Assembly: GCA_017458025.1 (NCBI GenBank)
Contig: JAFTGG010000264.1
Coordinates: 1 to 15,633 of the forward strand
Direction: 5' to 3'
Length of the DNA stretch: 15,633 nucleotides
DNA from: Oscillospiraceae bacterium
Lineage (GTDB): Bacteria > Bacillota > Clostridia > Oscillospirales > Oscillospiraceae
Shown: one piece after another, positions 14,583 through 15,633 of the stretch
How positions within the stretch are numbered: the stretch's first letter is position 1
How the letters are laid out: every line of letters begins with the position of its first letter
Made by a program: the position numbers and the translations under genes
The notes under the pieces: model-generated
Told to the model about the DNA's origin: nothing
Seen by the model: the letters and a program-made list of their open reading frames with translations, nothing else
Database searches by the model: none

Positions 14583-14646
14583 ATCCCCTGCGATTGAAAA
14601 ATGCGGGGATATTTTAAAGGATATGGGCGTATATCTTTTAAAATAT
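14580..14646 (+). promoter_or_regulatory. Two overlapping hairpins in the 95-aa gene / secG gap
   Basis: Hairpin one pairs ATATCCCC (14581-14588) with GGGGATAT (14605-14612), is extended by GC pairs past a bulged T, and is followed by a short T run; it may terminate the upstream 95-aa gene. Hairpin two pairs 14609-14624 with 14631-14646 (16 bp, one G-U) around GGGCGT. They share 14609-14612, so both cannot form fully. Hairpin two would lie in the secG leader. A switching role is speculative. Confidence 0.5.
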
Positions 14647-14657
14647 CGAATAGGATT

Positions 14658-14698
14658 GCCATGTCGCTCGCCGCTTCGCGGCAACCGCGAAATATGGC
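14658..14698 (+). repeat. Short palindromic intergenic repeat, copy 3
   Basis: The element is bounded by GCCAT (14658-14662) and ATGGC (14694-14698) and holds the core GCCGCTTCGCGGCAAC. It is 41 bases long, in the same orientation as copy 2 and nearly identical to it over 36 bases. It lies in the untranslated leader of secG, about 27 bases before the ribosome binding site. Confidence 0.8.
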
Positions 14699-14737
14699 TG
14701 CTTTTTCCCGTGTAACGAGATAACGGAGGTAAGTTCT

Positions 14738-14965
14738 ATGTATATGGCAGTGGTTATTCTGCAGGTCCTGTGCGGCCTGTTCGTCATTGGCATTGTGCTG
14801 TTCCAATCCGGCAAGTCCGCGGGCCTTTCGGGCGCCATCGGCGGCGTGGCGGACAGCTTCCTGTCGAAGAATAAGTCCAAGTCGCTCGACGCGAAGCTCG
14901 CGCGCGCGACCAAGTGGGTCGGCGCGGTGTTCATCGTGCTGACGCTCGTGCTGAACATGCTTTAA
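14738..14965 (+). CDS. secG: Preprotein translocase subunit SecG
   Basis: SecG is the small accessory subunit of the SecYEG channel and aids protein export across the cytoplasmic membrane. The 75-residue protein has the family layout: an N-terminal helix (about 2-22) ending in the conserved VLFQSGKSAGLSGAIGG stretch, a hydrophilic linker (about 45-55) and a second helix (about 57-74). GGAGGT (14725-14730) lies seven bases before the ATG. It has its own promoter and a strong terminator, so it is likely a single-gene transcript with an unusually long structured leader. In many Firmicutes secG is followed by rnr and smpB; here an RNA methyltransferase follows. Confidence 0.95.
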   Translation: MYMAVVILQVLCGLFVIGIVLFQSGKSAGLSGAIGGVADSFLSKNKSKSLDAKLARATKWVGAVFIVLTLVLNML

Positions 14966-14979
14966 ACATCGCGTAGAAT

Positions 14980-15007
14980 GCGGGTCGAAAGACCCGCTTC
15001 TTTTTTT
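14980..15007 (+). terminator. Intrinsic terminator of secG
   Basis: Stem GCGGGTC (14980-14986) pairs with GACCCGC (14991-14997) around a GAAA tetraloop, followed by TTC and seven T. It lies 14 bases after the secG stop and is a textbook rho-independent terminator. Confidence 0.95.
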
Positions 15008-15011
15008 CTCC

Positions 15012-15040
15012 TTGCATTTGAAAAAGTCTTGTGTTATTGT
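15012..15040 (+). promoter_or_regulatory. Sigma-A-type promoter for the RNA methyltransferase gene
   Basis: The -35 is TTGCAT (15012-15017), the spacer is 17 bases, and the -10 is TATTGT (15035-15040) with an upstream TGT. It sits directly behind the secG terminator, and transcription would start near 15047. The ribosome binding site GGGAGG (15060-15065) and ATG follow. Confidence 0.7.
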
Positions 15041-15072
15041 TCTCTTTGTTTAATAGGTAGGGAGGGTGAACC

Positions 15073-15633
15073 ATGCAGGCCGAGACCATTACGAGCCGCC
15101 ACAACGCGCTGCTGACGCACCTGCGCAAGCTGGCTTCCTCCCGCGCGTACCGCGACGAGCGCGGGGAATACCTCGGCGACGGCGTGAAGCTGCTTGGGGA
15201 GGCGCTCAAGTGGCGCGCGCCGCTCAAAACGGTCGTCGTGTCCGAGGGCGTGGACCTGCCGGAGCTGCCGGAGGGCGTCCGCGCCGTGCGCGTCCCTTCC
15301 GATTTGATGCGATCCGTCAGTCCGGCGGAGACGCCGCAGGGCGCGCTGTTCACGGCGGCGCTCGCGCGGCCCGCGCTGCCGGACAGGCTGGTCGGCGCGC
15401 GCTACCTCGTTCTGGACGGCGTGCAGGACCCGGGCAACGTCGGCACGATCCTGCGCACGGCGGACGCGTTCGACTGCGACGGCGTGTTTCTCGTGAACGC
15501 CTGCGCCGATTTGTACAACCCGAAAACCGTTCGCGCCACGATGGGCGCGATCTTCCGCCAGCAGGTGTGGGCCTGCGCGCCGGACGAGCTGTCGGCGCTG
15601 CTGCGCGCGAGCGACGTGCCGCTGTACGGCGCC
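15073..15633 (+). CDS. TrmH/SpoU-family RNA 2'-O-methyltransferase, 5' part (3' end outside window)
   Basis: This enzyme transfers methyl from S-adenosylmethionine to a ribose 2'-OH in rRNA or tRNA. The frame is open from ATG 15073 to the window end: 187 residues, with the C-terminal part cut off. The N-terminal substrate-binding domain (about 1-105) starts with ITSRHNALLTHLRKLASSRAYR, as in RlmB/TsnR-like rRNA methyltransferases. The SPOUT domain then begins with YLVLDGVQDPGNVGTILRTADAF (motif 1, Asn122 and Arg128) and LYNPKTVRATMGAIFRQ (motif 2, about 148-163). Motif 3, which completes the SAM-binding knot, would lie beyond the window. GGGAGG is about seven bases upstream. In clostridia this type often precedes pheS. 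The exact RNA target is unknown. Confidence 0.93.
   Translation, partial: MQAETITSRHNALLTHLRKLASSRAYRDERGEYLGDGVKLLGEALKWRAPLKTVVVSEGVDLPELPEGVRAVRVPSDLMRSVSPAETPQGALFTAALARPALPDRLVGARYLVLDGVQDPGNVGTILRTADAFDCDGVFLVNACADLYNPKTVRATMGAIFRQQVWACAPDELSALLRASDVPLYGA

Noticed and set aside
1..15633. CRISPR array, tRNA, rRNA, insertion sequence or phage genes
   Set aside because: I saw no regularly spaced direct repeats, no cloverleaf-like tracts and no transposase, integrase or phage proteins on either strand.

Overview
The window is a GC-rich (roughly 60% or more by eye) stretch of a Firmicutes chromosome, most likely a clostridial gut-type lineage such as Oscillospirales. The evidence is a DUF1385 (YqhQ-type) membrane protein next to prmC, clostridial-type rimO/pgsA/cysS/secG/glpK, AGGAGG-type ribosome binding sites and sigma-A-like promoters with extended -10 elements. 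The species assignment is inference. Almost everything is core housekeeping. I see no phage, IS element, CRISPR array, tRNA, rRNA or defence island.

Layout. (1) Bases 1-1875: the 3' end of an OmpR-type response regulator and its sensor histidine kinase, separated by a 116-bp gap full of hairpins. (2) 1894-4907: a promoter, then DUF1385 protein, prmC and recA, closely spaced. (3) 4908-10530: a perfect hairpin and a 150-bp leader, then recX (TTG start), a small two-helix membrane protein, rimO, pgsA, cysS, a YcxB-like membrane protein and a nicotinamidase-type cysteine hydrolase. All are within 13 bp of each other or overlap, and a bidirectional terminator ends the run. (4) 10696-12205, minus strand: an alpha/beta lipase followed by a family-4 uracil-DNA glycosylase. 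(5) 12206-14155: divergent promoters, glpK, and a small protein built of 11-residue repeats. (6) 14156-15633: an unknown 95-aa protein, a structured leader, secG with a strong terminator, and a TrmH/SpoU RNA methyltransferase cut by the window end.

How the genes fit together. recA/recX form the recombinase and its modulator. RimO and PrmC modify the translation apparatus (ribosomal protein S12 and release factors), and CysS charges tRNA-Cys. PgsA makes phosphatidylglycerol phosphate. The monoacylglycerol-lipase-like enzyme and glycerol kinase diverge from a shared 82-bp region and could act in sequence on acylglycerols.

The less ordinary signals are in non-coding DNA. There are three copies of a short palindromic repeat with GCCAT/ATGGC ends, two 18-bp perfect hairpins at or just after stop codons, and a family of look-alike extended -10 promoters. 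Among proteins, the most unusual is the LEA-like 11-mer repeat protein behind glpK. I found no convincing new multi-gene system. No gap exceeds about 195 bp.
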